A stretch of DNA of 64,000 nt, taken from NCBI RefSeq assembly GCF_001894765.1, contig NZ_BCWV01000005.1:1-64000 (forward strand), written 5' to 3'. Positions 62,955 to 64,000 of this stretch are shown here, piece after piece. The notes beneath the pieces were generated by a model. The model was not told the origin of the DNA. It did no database searches and saw only the letters and a program-made list of their open reading frames with translations. The position numbers were made by a program, and so were the translations under genes. Within the stretch, counting starts at the first letter, position 1. Every line of letters starts with the position of its first letter. Source of the stretch: Rhodococcoides corynebacterioides NBRC 14404. Its GTDB lineage: Bacteria > Actinomycetota > Actinomycetes > Mycobacteriales > Mycobacteriaceae.

Positions 62955-63403
62955 ACGCGGGAGATGACCTGCGCGACCAGCGCGGGCTTGTCCACACCCT
63001 CGATCTCGACGGTGGAGTCCACGGTCATCTGCACGGCGCCGTCGGCCAGGGTGTCCGCCGAGCCGAGCACGGCGACCAGACGGATGCGCGACCCCACCGG
63101 CACAGGGTGGACGTACCGAACCTTGTTGCTGCCGTAGTTCACTCCCATCCGGGAGTTCTCGACGGCGTACGTCTGCCAGGACAGCATCGGCAGCAGGGAC
63201 AGCGTCAGGTAGCCGTGGGCGATGGGTCCGCCGAACGGGCTCTCCTTCGTGGCCCGCTCGACGTCCACGTGGATCCACTGGTGGTCGCCCGTGGCATCGG
63301 CGAAGGTGTTCACCCGCTCCTGAGTGATCTCGAGCCAGTCGCTGGTCCCGATGGTCTCGCCGACCGCGCCGGTGATGTCGTCTGCCGAGGTGAAGGTACG
63401 CAC
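62945..63403 (-). CDS. MaoC-like (R)-specific enoyl-CoA hydratase
   Basis: The 152-residue hot-dog-fold product has FADATGDHQWIHVDVERA, carrying the catalytic Asp/His pair, and SPFGGPIAHGYLTLSLLP, the hydratase-2 motif. Family members hydrate enoyl-CoA to (R)-3-hydroxyacyl-CoA, often in lipid or mycolate metabolism; the precise substrate is unclear. A TAGGGT -10 ends 7 bases before the GTG 63403 start, so the mRNA is probably leaderless. Its end overlaps bisC by 10 bases. Confidence 0.88.
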   Translation of the reverse strand: MRTFTSADDITGAVGETIGTSDWLEITQERVNTFADATGDHQWIHVDVERATKESPFGGPIAHGYLTLSLLPMLSWQTYAVENSRMGVNYGSNKVRYVHPVPVGSRIRLVAVLGSADTLADGAVQMTVDSTVEIEGVDKPALVAQVISRVYF

Positions 63404-63438
63404 CCCCCGGACCCTAGCGGCCCGGGGTGCGCGGGGTG

Positions 63439-63873
63439 TCACTTCGTGTCGGGGACCAGGGTCAGCGAGATCGAGTTGATGCAGTACCGCTGGTCGGTCG
63501 GGGTCGGGTACCCCTCGCCCTCGAAGACGTGTCCGAGGTGGCTGTGGCAGTTGCGGCACAGCACCTCGACGCGCTTCATGCCCATCGATCGGTCCTCGCG
63601 CAGGATGACCGCGTCGGTGTCGGCCGGGTCGTAGAAGGACGGCCAGCCGCAATGGGACTCGAACTTGGTCGTGCTGCGGAAGAGTTCGGCGTCGCACGCG
63701 CGGCAGCGGTACACGCCCTCGGTGGTGGTGTCGGTGTACTCACCGACATAGGGGCGCTCGGTACCGGCCTGGCGGAGCACGGCGTACTCGGCGGCGCTCA
63801 ACTTCTCCCGCCACTGCTCGTCGGTGAGGTCGTAGGCCGGTCGATCGGTGTTCGTGTCACGAGCGGAAGTCAT
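63439..63873 (-). CDS. msrB: peptide-methionine (R)-S-oxide reductase
   Basis: MsrB repairs methionine R-sulfoxide in proteins. The 144-residue product has the zinc cysteines 57, 60, 106 and 109 (CRAC, CRNC), HCGWPSF with Cys75, and the catalytic Cys131 in QRYCINSISL. TAGCGT lies 6 bases before the ATG, fitting a leaderless message. It lies 35 bases upstream of the MaoC gene on the same strand. Confidence 0.94.
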   Translation of the reverse strand: MTSARDTNTDRPAYDLTDEQWREKLSAAEYAVLRQAGTERPYVGEYTDTTTEGVYRCRACDAELFRSTTKFESHCGWPSFYDPADTDAVILREDRSMGMKRVEVLCRNCHSHLGHVFEGEGYPTPTDQRYCINSISLTLVPDTK

Positions 63874-63882
63874 GCGACCACG

Positions 63883-64000
63883 CTAATGCGTGTCGGCCGC
63901 GCTCGCCGTCGTCGCAGGTGAGGCGGTGCGCACCGAGGGGCGAGCGGTGAGGAAGTCGGGGTCGATGCCGTCGGCGAGACGTCCCTCCCGCTTGGCGGTC
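63883..64000 (-). CDS. 3' end of an unidentified gene, cut by window edge
   Basis: Reading leftward from base 64000, one frame stays open to a TAG at 63885-63883 and encodes the end of a protein: AKREGRLADGIDPDFLTARP, then a Ser/Thr/Ala-rich tail finishing AADTH. I do not recognise it. In M. tuberculosis the gene beside msrB is the arabinofuranosyltransferase aftC, but the visible part is too short to compare. Codon third positions are GC-rich as in real genes. Confidence 0.45.
   Translation of the reverse strand, partial: TAKREGRLADGIDPDFLTARPSVRTASPATTASAADTH

Overview
The window is high-GC actinobacterial chromosome with dense genes, many 4-base stop/start overlaps and frequent GTG/TTG starts. 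Gene content and order point to the order Mycobacteriales, most like Rhodococcus or a close relative: sigA, ppgK, suhB, cei, DUF4193, DUF3093, dut, DUF3710, OB-fold, DUF3159, ceoC/ceoB, APC permease and TRAM methyltransferase run in the order known from Mycobacterium, and sigB, ideR and galE sit together as in corynebacteria. A mycothiol-dependent dehydrogenase supports the assignment. Species cannot be decided from this sequence. I found no tRNA, rRNA, CRISPR array, insertion sequence or prophage.

Layout. 1-3.7 kb: end of an alpha/beta hydrolase, a RibD-like reductase coupled to an OsmC protein, a permuted papain-like protein and a PhzF protein. 3.7-8.3 kb: leftward hydrolase / DUF3516 helicase / PhzF run and a PAC2 protein. 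8.5-13.6 kb: mscR with its metallo-beta-lactamase partner, a lipoprotein, a TRIC-type membrane protein, a frameshifted dtd and a DUF4192 protein. 13.6-20.5 kb: galE, ideR, then acuC coupled to a GNAT/acyl-CoA-synthetase fusion (a likely reversible lysine-acylation pair), a strong terminator and sigB behind an ECF-type promoter. 20.6-29.4 kb: methyltransferase, DUF3099, DUF3039, YihY, an SF2 helicase with an unusual leader, a small zinc protein, EamA exporter, DUF952 and sigA.

29.4-41.6 kb: ppgK, suhB, cei, DUF4193 with a long leader, DUF3093, dut, DUF3710, hydrolase, OB-fold, DUF3159, two TrkA-type K+ regulators facing a KimA-like permease, and the TRAM methyltransferase. 41.6-47 kb: a DrrAB-type ABC exporter, a sigK/rskA pair and a glutaminase-STAS-cNMP fusion. 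47-55.7 kb: dxs, an iron-siderophore binding lipoprotein under an IdeR box, fadAB, an RNase D-like protein and DUF3000. 55.7-64 kb: hemE-hemY, a second siderophore-binding lipoprotein in reverse orientation with its own IdeR box, hemQ-HAD-bisC, a MaoC hydratase, msrB and the end of one further gene.

Themes. Iron control links ideR with two orphan siderophore-binding lipoproteins, one lodged inside the coproporphyrin-dependent heme gene set. Stress transcription is represented by sigA, sigB, sigK and two matches to the SigH/SigE-type promoter. Thiol and sulfoxide repair is represented by mscR, OsmC, BisC and MsrB. Most points worth checking concern small signals around known genes: the dtd frameshift, the acetylation pair, the helicase leader, the DUF4193 leader and the iron boxes.
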